Assembly: GCA_035649275.1 (NCBI GenBank)
Contig: DASRJW010000134.1
Location: 70,016-134,015, forward strand
From: Candidatus Krumholzibacteriia bacterium
GTDB lineage: Bacteria; Krumholzibacteriota; Krumholzibacteriia; G020349025
Direction: 5' to 3'
DNA: 64,000 nt
Shown: positions 41,985 through 48,612 of the stretch, piece after piece
Layout of the letters: each line of letters starts with the position of its first letter
Numbering within the stretch: position 1 is the stretch's first letter
Translations under genes and position numbers: made by a program
Notes under the pieces: model-generated
The model's database searches: none
What the model saw: the letters and a program-made list of their open reading frames with translations, nothing else
What the model was told of the DNA's origin: nothing

Positions 41985-42890
41985 ATGCAGAAGCTGCGTA
42001 ACCACGGCAGCGTCCTTGAGGTCGCGAGCGAGAGCACGGCCGTGCTCCTGCGGGAGCTGGTGGCTCACCTACGGCAGAATCGCACTCAGCTCCGCGAGGA
42101 ATGGGCGCGGCGCATCACCGAAGCCAAGCTCCTCACAGCGATGAGCAAGGAAGAAGTGTTCGCCGAAGCCACCTCTGTGTACGACAACTACGTGGAGGCC
42201 CTGGAAACCGGGACCTTCGAGGCCCTGCAAGCCTACTCGCGCAATCTCTCCGAGCGCATCATCCCCCGGGGCGTACAGACCGACGAAGTCGTGGGCATCG
42301 TGCTGCTGCTGCGCGACGTCTTGGCCCGCTCCCTCTTCGGCCGCTACCACGCCGATTTCGAGAAGCTGAACCGCATTCTCGACGCCTACGAGCCCGCCGC
42401 CAACCGGATCGCCATCACCGTGGCGGTGGGCTTCGTGCAGGAACGCGAGCGCACCATCCGCGAGCAGCAGGAGGCCATCCGAGAGCTCTCCACGCCGGTG
42501 TTGCAGGTGCGCGAACGTCTCCTGATCCTGCCGATCATCGGGGTTATCGATCCACAGCGGGCGCGGCAGCTCACCGAACAGCTGCTGCGCGGTATCCGCA
42601 CCAATCGCGCCCGCGTCGTGGTCATCGATATCACCGGTGTCGCCGCCATGGACTCCAACGTTGCCAACCACTTGGTCCTCACCGTGGAAGCGTCGCGCCT
42701 CCTGGGCGCCACGGTGATCGTGACCGGATTGTCCCCCGAGATCGCCCAGACCCTGGTGAACATCGGCGTCGACCTGACGAAGATGAACACCGTGGGCGAC
42801 CTGCAGGGAGGGATCGAGGAGGCCGAACGTCTCCTGGGCTACAAGGTGCTGCCGGTGGAGAAGGCCGAGAAGGCGGAGTTGGCGAACTAG
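41985..42890 (+). CDS. rsbR: Stressosome sensor RsbR-like protein
   Basis: 301 residues, ATG 7-8 nt after GGAGGGGGAG. Residues 1-160 form the helical sensor domain of the RsbRD_N type (LREEWARRITEAKLLTAMSK, VYDNYVEALETG). A linker helix (RERTIREQQEAIRELSTPV) leads to a C-terminal STAS domain (LLILPIIGVIDPQRARQL, VVVIDITGVAAMDSNVANHL). S224 in MDSNVA sits where RsbR proteins carry a phosphorylatable Thr/Ser. With RsbS it would build the cytoplasmic stressosome that holds RsbT. It is first in a six-gene operon. Confidence 0.9.
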   Translation: MQKLRNHGSVLEVASESTAVLLRELVAHLRQNRTQLREEWARRITEAKLLTAMSKEEVFAEATSVYDNYVEALETGTFEALQAYSRNLSERIIPRGVQTDEVVGIVLLLRDVLARSLFGRYHADFEKLNRILDAYEPAANRIAITVAVGFVQERERTIREQQEAIRELSTPVLQVRERLLILPIIGVIDPQRARQLTEQLLRGIRTNRARVVVIDITGVAAMDSNVANHLVLTVEASRLLGATVIVTGLSPEIAQTLVNIGVDLTKMNTVGDLQGGIEEAERLLGYKVLPVEKAEKAELAN

Positions 42891-42923
42891 GCACGGAACT
42901 CCGCGAAGCAAGTCGAGGCGGCC

Positions 42924-43310
42924 TTGGAAGTACCCATTCTCAAGCAGGGGCCCTACCTGATCGGCAGCGTGCAGTCGGCGCTCACCGATGCCGACCTCTT
43001 GCAGCTGCGCGACACGCTGGTCGAGAAGGTGGGTCGCTTCCGCTCCCTGGGCGTCATCGTGGACGTCACGGCCATGGACGTCATGGATTCGTTCGCCTCC
43101 CGGACACTCAGCGACATCGCCCACATGATCCGCCTGCGCGGGGCGGAAACGGTCATCGTCGGCATCCAGCCGGAGGTGGCCTTCGCCATGGTGCAACTCG
43201 GCCTCACGCTCCAGGGGGTTACCACCGCCCTGGACCTCGAGGAAGGTCTGACCTTCCTGGACCGCAGGACCAAGAAGCACGGGGCTCACAGCGTTCCCCG
43301 GCCGCGATGA
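42924..43310 (+). CDS. rsbS: Stressosome scaffold RsbS
   Basis: 128 residues, TTG start after a GAGG-type SD, 33 nt after rsbR. A single STAS domain (MEVPILKQGPYLIGSVQSAL, GVIVDVTAMDVMDSFASRTL). S56 in MDSFAS corresponds to the RsbS serine phosphorylated by RsbT. The length is normal for RsbS. Its stop overlaps the rsbT start as ATGA. Confidence 0.92.
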   Translation: MEVPILKQGPYLIGSVQSALTDADLLQLRDTLVEKVGRFRSLGVIVDVTAMDVMDSFASRTLSDIAHMIRLRGAETVIVGIQPEVAFAMVQLGLTLQGVTTALDLEEGLTFLDRRTKKHGAHSVPRPR

Positions 43311-43783
43311 TGCCGATTTTGGAATCGGACGCGGGCTCGAAACCTGGCGCGTCGGAGCGGCTTGTGGAGCAGCCCAGAGCTCAGGTGAAGAAGGCGGCCT
43401 CGGTGAACATCCAATCGGACCGCGACATCCTTTCGGCCCGGCAGCAAGGCCGGGCGCTGGCCCAACAGGTCGGCCTCACCAGCAGCGACCAGACAGTGGT
43501 CGCCACGGTGATTTCCGAGCTGGCCAGGAACATCCTTCTCTACGCCCGACCTGGCGCGCTCACCCTGGGGGTGGTCGAGTCCAACGGTCGCCGGGGCATC
43601 CAGGTGGAGGCGCGGGACCACGGCCCCGGCATCCCCGACATCGAGCGAGCCCTGCGCGTGGGCTATTCAACCTCGAAAAGCCTCGGCCTCGGTCTGCCCG
43701 GCGTGCGGCGGCTGGTGGACGAGTTCGAGATCGTCTCCAAGCCCGGCAAGGGGACGGTCGTGAAAGTGAAGAAATGGAAGTGA
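43307..43783 (+). CDS. rsbT: Serine kinase/switch protein RsbT
   Basis: 158 residues from the overlapping ATG, about 25 longer than Bacillus RsbT because of an N-terminal tail. A GHKL ATPase domain: N-box SELARNILLYA, G1 box ARDHGPGIPDIERA, and G2-like GYSTSKSLGLGLPGVRRLVD. It phosphorylates RsbS and RsbR under stress and is then released to activate a downstream effector. In Bacillus that effector is RsbU through its N-terminal domain. Here a kinase with a similar N-domain lies two genes downstream. Confidence 0.92.
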   Translation: MMPILESDAGSKPGASERLVEQPRAQVKKAASVNIQSDRDILSARQQGRALAQQVGLTSSDQTVVATVISELARNILLYARPGALTLGVVESNGRRGIQVEARDHGPGIPDIERALRVGYSTSKSLGLGLPGVRRLVDEFEIVSKPGKGTVVKVKKWK

Positions 43784-43840
43784 GCCGCCCGCGGGACAAG
43801 GAGAGCGGGAGGGGTTGAACGCGCGCCCACTCAGGGGAGG

Positions 43841-44467
43841 GTGGAGAAGCTGGAAGAACCGAAGACTCCGCACCTGGAGTGGTGGGTGGCGCAGTATGCA
43901 CTCCCTGGGCAGACGAAGTCGGGCGATCACCATCTGGTCCAGGAGTTCCCGCACGGCATGCTCCTCGCCGCCGTGGACGGTCTCGGCCACGGGTGCGAGG
44001 CGGCGGCGGCAGCGGAGGTGGCCGTCCAGGTCCTGCGGGGCTACGCCCACGAGCCGGTTCTCGCCCTGGTGAATCGGTGCCACGAAGCGCTGCGGGGCAC
44101 GCGAGGTGTGGTGATGAGCCTGGCGCAATACGATGCCCGGGAAGGCACGGTCACCTGGACCGGGGTCGGCAATGTGGAAGGCGTGGCGCTCCGGCCGCAA
44201 GCCGGGAATGGCGCCGTGCCGACGCGGCTGATGCAGCGCCGCGGCGTCGTCGGCGCCCGCCTGCCCTCCCTGCATGTTTCGACTTTCCCGGTCCAGCCTC
44301 GTGATCTGCTCATCCTCACCACCGACGGCATCGCCGGCGATTTCGACCGGGCGTTGAATCCCGACTCCCCGTTGCAGGTGCTGGCCGAAGGCATTCTCGC
44401 TCGTCACGGCCGGAACAACGACGATGCCTTGATCCTGATCGCTCGCATCGTGGAGGCACGCGCGTGA
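43841..44467 (+). CDS. rsbX: RsbX-like PP2C/SpoIIE-family phosphatase
   Basis: 208 residues, the normal RsbX length. The metal-binding motifs of the SpoIIE family are seen: LAAVDGLGHGCEAAAAAEV, GVGNVEGVAL, LLILTTDGIAGDF and NNDDALILI. RsbX dephosphorylates RsbS and RsbR to reset the stressosome. The GTG lies directly against GGGAGG, so the real start may differ by a few codons. The gene overlaps the next one as GTGA. Confidence 0.88.
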   Translation: MEKLEEPKTPHLEWWVAQYALPGQTKSGDHHLVQEFPHGMLLAAVDGLGHGCEAAAAAEVAVQVLRGYAHEPVLALVNRCHEALRGTRGVVMSLAQYDAREGTVTWTGVGNVEGVALRPQAGNGAVPTRLMQRRGVVGARLPSLHVSTFPVQPRDLLILTTDGIAGDFDRALNPDSPLQVLAEGILARHGRNNDDALILIARIVEARA

Positions 44468-45411
44468 AAACAGCCGTCCCGACTCTGGCGCAAGAGTACG
44501 CCGACGCCCTGGCGGAGCATCTCGAGGGCGCCGAGGAAGTGACGCTGCATCGGGCCTGGGCCCTGGGACGCCGGGCTGTCACCGAGGGTCACGATCTCCT
44601 CGATCTCGTCTCCTTGCACCACGACGCCTTGCGGCAATGGTTGGGGAGGCCCCAGGGCATTCCCATGCCGCCCGATCTGGCTTCGGCCCAGACCTTCCTC
44701 GCCGAAGCGCTCTCTCCCTTCGAAATGGCCCACCGCCAGTTCCAAGAGGCCGTGGTGGCGCTCCGCGGTCTGAACCAGATGCTCGAGGAGGAGGCGCGGC
44801 GCATCGCCCAGGGGTTGCACGACGATGCCGCCCAACTGCTGGTGACCGTGTACCTGGCCCTCGACGCGGTGATGCAGGAGGAGCCGCGCCTGCGCCCGCG
44901 CCTGCGCGAGGTGCGCTCTTTGCTCGACGGAGTGGAACAGCATCTGCGCCGGCTGTCGCACGAATTGCACCCGTCGATCCTGGACGGCCTCGGCTTGGTC
45001 CCGGCGCTCGAGTTCCTCGTCGAAGGGGTATCGCAACGCACCGGGATTCCCATCGAGGTGGAAGGGCCGCTGGAGAATCGCTTGCCCATCCCGGTGGAGA
45101 CCGCACTCTATCGGGTAGTGCAGGAGGCGGTGACCAACGCGACCCGTCACGCCCAGCCGCAGCGAGTGCAGATCTCCATCGCCCGAGAGGCGAGTGCAGT
45201 GACTTGCTCGGTGCGCGACGACGGGGCCGGGTTCGACACGGGAGCGGTCCAGGGCGCGAACCGGGGTCTCGGTTTGGTCAGCATGCGCGAGCGCATCCAC
45301 GCGGTCGGAGGGCGACTACAGCTCCATTCGTCCCCGGGGTCGGGCACGGAGCTGGTGATCCAGATTCCGCTGGAGGTGGACGATGTCGTACCGAGTGCTA
45401 CTTGCCGATGA
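44464..45411 (+). CDS. Histidine kinase with an N-terminal RsbU-like (RsbT-binding) domain
   Basis: 315 residues, GTG overlapping the rsbX stop. Residues 1-100 are helical: YADALAEHLEGAEEVTLHRA, then GRRAVTEGHDLLDLVSLHH, and FLAEALSPFEMAHRQFQEAV. The pattern of aromatic, Glu, Gly-Arg and His-His positions and the FLxExxxxxxMA block match the N-terminal domain of B. subtilis RsbU, the site of RsbT binding. The rest is a NarL-type kinase: IAQGLHDDAAQLL with phospho-acceptor H119, then EAVTNATRHAQPQR (N-box) and RDDGAGFD. No membrane segment or other sensor domain is present. It is probably switched by RsbT and phosphorylates the next gene product. Confidence 0.88.
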   Translation: MKTAVPTLAQEYADALAEHLEGAEEVTLHRAWALGRRAVTEGHDLLDLVSLHHDALRQWLGRPQGIPMPPDLASAQTFLAEALSPFEMAHRQFQEAVVALRGLNQMLEEEARRIAQGLHDDAAQLLVTVYLALDAVMQEEPRLRPRLREVRSLLDGVEQHLRRLSHELHPSILDGLGLVPALEFLVEGVSQRTGIPIEVEGPLENRLPIPVETALYRVVQEAVTNATRHAQPQRVQISIAREASAVTCSVRDDGAGFDTGAVQGANRGLGLVSMRERIHAVGGRLQLHSSPGSGTELVIQIPLEVDDVVPSATCR

Positions 45412-46015
45412 TCACCAAATCGTCCGTCAGGGCTTACGGGGTCTGCTGGAGCGGGCGGGGCACGAGGTGGTGGCCGAGGCCGTCGACGGGCGTGAAGCCG
45501 TCCAGCTCGCCTCCACCTCGCGTCCCGACGTCGCGGTTCTCGACCTGGCGATGCCGGTGCTGAACGGCGTGGACGCAGCCCGCGAGATTCTGCGCGCTTC
45601 CCAGGACCTGAAAGTGATCCTGCTCACCATGCACACCGAGGGGCCCTACGTCCTCGAGGCTCTGCGCGTCGGCGTCTGCGGCTATGTCCTCAAGACCCAG
45701 GCCGCGGAAGACCTGGCGCAAGCGATCGAGGAAGTGACCCGCGGCGCCATCTACCTGAGTCCGATGGTGTCACGCATGGTCGTGGAGGCCTATCGCACCA
45801 AGGGCGGCTTCCGCCCCAGCCCGCTCAGCCCGCGGGAGCGGGAGGTCCTGCAGCTCGTGGCCGAAGGCAAGACCACCAAGGAAGTCGCGGTCATCCTCGG
45901 CGTCAGCATCAAGACGGCGGAATCCCATCGCACGCGCATCATGGCGAAGCTGGACATCCACGAGACAGCGAACCTGGTGCGCTATGCGATCCGGCACGGA
46001 CTCGTGCAGGCCTGA
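45383..46015 (+). CDS. NarL/FixJ-family response regulator
   Basis: 210 residues, starting 29 nt inside the kinase gene. Receiver domain with the acidic pair ADDH, phospho-acceptor D54 in VAVLDLAMP, Thr in ILLTMHTEG and Lys in GYVLKTQAAED. A LuxR-type helix-turn-helix follows (LSPREREVLQLVAEGKTTKE and VSIKTAESHRTRIMAKL). It should bind DNA as a dimer when phosphorylated, possibly at the 16-bp repeats before rsbR. It ends the operon. Confidence 0.93.
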   Translation: MSYRVLLADDHQIVRQGLRGLLERAGHEVVAEAVDGREAVQLASTSRPDVAVLDLAMPVLNGVDAAREILRASQDLKVILLTMHTEGPYVLEALRVGVCGYVLKTQAAEDLAQAIEEVTRGAIYLSPMVSRMVVEAYRTKGGFRPSPLSPREREVLQLVAEGKTTKEVAVILGVSIKTAESHRTRIMAKLDIHETANLVRYAIRHGLVQA

Positions 46016-46263
46016 GGCTCGTCACCGCTTGCCCGTGAACCTGGTGGCGAAGCATGGGGAAGAGCCCTCCCTCCGACAGTTGCGCAGCGTAGCGCGATGG
46101 CAACTCCACGTCCGAGCAACTCGCGCAAGGGAGCGCGGTTTCCCCTCTGCCGCCGAGCAGCCTAGCGAAGCCCTCGCGGCGGTTCGATCGGGTCTCCCCC
46201 GAAGTGGAAGATGGAGAAATCCCCAAGGGCTGAAACCCGTGACCCGGGCGGGTCCGGAAGTTC

Positions 46264-46278
46264 TGGCACGATGGCTGC
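46264..46278 (+). promoter_or_regulatory. Sigma-54-type -24/-12 match
   Basis: TGGCACGATGGCTGC keeps the essential GG and GC with exactly 10 nt between, and the TGGCACG block is consensus. No plus-strand gene follows. A small RNA ending at the hairpin about 140 nt downstream is possible. The NtrC-type regulator at 59884 shows sigma-54 control exists in this genome. Confidence 0.35.
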
Positions 46279-46403
46279 GACCCGATGCGGGCAGTTCTTG
46301 AGCGCCTTGGGGTGACGCCTACCACTCGTGTCCTGCGGCTACTTCTCGACCATCGTCGCGCCTCGCTTCCCAGCCGGGCGTCACCGAGTAAGTGTGGGTG
46401 AGG

Positions 46404-46431
46404 CCGTGGGCCGGTGAGGACCGGCCCACGG
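46404..46431. terminator. Perfect 12-bp hairpin with GAGG loop
   Basis: CCGTGGGCCGGT (46404-46415), loop GAGG, then its exact complement (46420-46431). No T-tract follows on either strand. It lies between the stressosome operon and the convergent inositol-phosphatase gene, so a terminator role is plausible. Confidence 0.45.
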
Positions 46432-46642
46432 GTGCTGAGGGTATTCATCCTGGTGGGTTCCCCGTCGAATCCGGCTCGCTGACGGTGCCCCCCGCCAATC
46501 CGTCGAGCCTCGTGACGTGCCCCTCAAGTCCAGGACGGGTGAGCACCACAAACGTACCCGCCCGTCCCGGCGCGTTCGATCGGGCAAATCCCCGAGAAGT
46601 GGCCTGGAGAATCCCTGCTGTGGAGAGCGCGGTCGTAGAGCA

Positions 46643-46678
46643 CTGTCAAGGGGCGCTGTTTGCTGTCAAGGGGCGCTG
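46643..46678. repeat. 16-bp direct repeat, two copies
   Basis: CTGTCAAGGGGCGCTG occurs at 46643-46658 and 46663-46678, separated by 4 nt, just after the 3' end of the minus-strand gene at 46680. Confidence 0.6.
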
Positions 46679-46679
46679 C

Positions 46680-47498
46680 TTACAGAAGCGCCGTCGTGGC
46701 GTCCTCGAGGAACTCCGAGAGCCTAGGCAGCTGCTCGTTGGCCCGGGCCTGCAGGTGGAACAGCGGCGCGGGGCCCCCTCGAGTGCCGTAGGAAGCCGGC
46801 GCCACCGTGCGGTAGTCCGGCAGCGTTTCCACCAGAGCTCCTGCTTCCTCGAGGATCAGGGTCCCCGCCGCCAGGTCCCAGAGACGGCCGCGGCCGTGGG
46901 TGGCGACGAAGGTGCCCTGGGCCGTCAGGCACATGTTGCCGATGATGCTGCCGAGCACGCGCACCTTGGCGCGCAGGCGCAGGTGGTGGGTGTAGTGGGT
47001 GCGGCTGTGCAGGCCCACGGTGGTGAGCGAGGTGTACGCCGTCACCGTGCTGGTGTGGATGGGTTGGCCATTGCAGCGGGCCCCGGCGCCGCGCATCGCG
47101 GTGAAGGTGCTGTCCAGGGCGGGGAAGTGGATGACGGCCAACAGTGGCTGGCCCTGCCGCCAGTAGGCCACGCTCGGCCCCCAGTAGGGGATGCCATGGG
47201 CGAAATTGGTGGTGCCGTCGATGGGGTCGACGATCCAGTAGTGCTCGGGGTCGCGCTGGTCGTGGCCGCTTTCCTCGCCGAGGAAGCTGTGCGCGGGGAA
47301 CTCGCGGCGAACGAAGGCGTGGAACTGCCGTTCGGACTCGAGGTCGAGGTCAGTGACCAACGAGTCCTCGTCGCCGGCGACCTGCTTCACCCGCACCTGG
47401 GAGGCGTCGAGGTCGCGGGCCCCCTGGAGCTGCAGCGCGCCGATGCGCCGCACCTCGGCTTCGACCTGTGGCAGCCAGCTCCTAGGCTCGCCGTTCAC
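46680..47498 (-). CDS. Inositol monophosphatase family protein
   Basis: 272 residues, GTG at 47498 with GGAG 6 nt upstream. Motifs: FLGEESGH (metal-binding Glu pair), WIVDPIDGTTNFAHG (DPxDGT) and LWDLAAGTLILEEAG (WD..A). It hydrolyses myo-inositol-1-phosphate or a related sugar phosphate, or acts as a SuhB/CysQ-like enzyme; sequence alone does not decide. The start overlaps the stop of the upstream HDAC-like gene as GTGA. Confidence 0.9.
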   Translation of the reverse strand: MNGEPRSWLPQVEAEVRRIGALQLQGARDLDASQVRVKQVAGDEDSLVTDLDLESERQFHAFVRREFPAHSFLGEESGHDQRDPEHYWIVDPIDGTTNFAHGIPYWGPSVAYWRQGQPLLAVIHFPALDSTFTAMRGAGARCNGQPIHTSTVTAYTSLTTVGLHSRTHYTHHLRLRAKVRVLGSIIGNMCLTAQGTFVATHGRGRLWDLAAGTLILEEAGALVETLPDYRTVAPASYGTRGGPAPLFHLQARANEQLPRLSEFLEDATTALL

Positions 47499-48439
47499 TC
47501 CAGACTCCCGCCTCCCGACGCCGGTGTCGCCGCGGCGGAGTTGCGATGTTCGGGCCACCGCAGCACCTCCCGCGTCGTGTGGGCGTGGATCGTCACCGTG
47601 TCCTGGAGATTCCGGGCATAGCCGCCGGCCGTGAGGCCCACCAGCGGGATCCGGCGCGCGGCGCATTCCATCACCACGAGGGCGTCGCGCAGCTGCAGGC
47701 CTTCCAGGGTGAGTCCGAGGCCGCCGAGCTGATCCTCCCGGTAGGCGTCGGCGCCGGCCACCATCATGACCAGATCGGGGCGCTGCCGCTCGAGGAGCAG
47801 CGGCACCGCCCGCGCCAACAGCTCCAGATAGGCGCCGTCTTCGGTGCCGTCGGGCAGCCCGATGTCCCAATCGCTCTTTTCCTTGATCGGATAGTTGTTC
47901 TCCTGATGCATGGAGAAGGTGAACACCGAGGCATCCTCCATGAAGATGCGCGCCGTGCCGTTGCCTTGGTGCAGGTCGGTGTCGATGACCGCGGCGCGCT
48001 GGATCCGTCCCTCCCGCTGCAGCACGCGCAACGCCACCGCGACGTCGTTCACGTAACAGAAACCCTCGGCATGGCCGGGCATGGCGTGATGGTAGCCACC
48101 GCCGATGTGCATGCAGGCGCCGTCCGCCAGGGCGCAGCGCGCCGCGAGCAGCGTGCCCCCGGTCGCCAGCAGGTAGGCATCGCGGATCGCCGCGGTGATC
48201 GGCAGCTCGGAGCGCAGCACCCGCGCTGTCGGGCGCAGATTCAGGAAGTCGTCCAGGTAAGCCGTGGTGTGGGCGAGCTCCAGGTCTTCGCGCCCGATGG
48301 GTTCCGGCGCCAGGATGCTGCCGGGAGCAATGCTGCCCTCGGCGAGCAAGCGCTCGACCACCAGCCGGAACTTCTGGGTGGGGAAGACGTGCGGGCCGAT
48401 GTCGCATTCGTAGCCGGGCGAGTGGACGATGCGCAACAT
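47495..48439 (-). CDS. Histone-deacetylase-superfamily amidohydrolase
   Basis: 314 residues. The class of AcuC/HDAC-like zinc deacetylases: GGGYHHAMPGHAEGFCYVND (the His-His charge relay), IDTDLHQGNGTA (Asp and His zinc ligands) and VAGADAYREDQLGG (third Asp). Bacterial members remove acetyl or related acyl groups from small molecules, polyamines or proteins. It forms a two-gene operon with the inositol-phosphatase-like gene. Confidence 0.92.
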   Translation of the reverse strand: MLRIVHSPGYECDIGPHVFPTQKFRLVVERLLAEGSIAPGSILAPEPIGREDLELAHTTAYLDDFLNLRPTARVLRSELPITAAIRDAYLLATGGTLLAARCALADGACMHIGGGYHHAMPGHAEGFCYVNDVAVALRVLQREGRIQRAAVIDTDLHQGNGTARIFMEDASVFTFSMHQENNYPIKEKSDWDIGLPDGTEDGAYLELLARAVPLLLERQRPDLVMMVAGADAYREDQLGGLGLTLEGLQLRDALVVMECAARRIPLVGLTAGGYARNLQDTVTIHAHTTREVLRWPEHRNSAAATPASGGGSLE

Positions 48440-48477
48440 GCTTCCACCTTAGCATGGCAGGCAGCGTGGCGCAGCGC

Positions 48478-48507
48478 TTGACGCCTCCGGCGCGCTCCTC
48501 CTATCCT
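48478..48507 (+). promoter_or_regulatory. Sigma-70-type promoter candidate for the M20-like gene
   Basis: TTGACG (48478-48483), an 18-nt spacer and TATCCT (48502-48507), about 105 nt before the ATG at 48613. Confidence 0.45.
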
Positions 48508-48612
48508 GGCTCGATCGCTGCACTCCAGCCGCTCCGAGCCCGGAGTTCGGCGGGCCCCCGAGACACCCAAGGCGCGATCAGGCTCGACGCACGCCACGAG
48601 AAGGGTTCACGC

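Larger units (their letters stand above)
46016..46679. other. Non-coding region, 664 nt
   Basis: No recognisable gene. It holds a sigma-54-like promoter match (46264-46278), a perfect 12-bp hairpin (46404-46431) and a 16-bp direct repeat (46643-46678). The open frames found here have no domain character. Confidence 0.5.
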
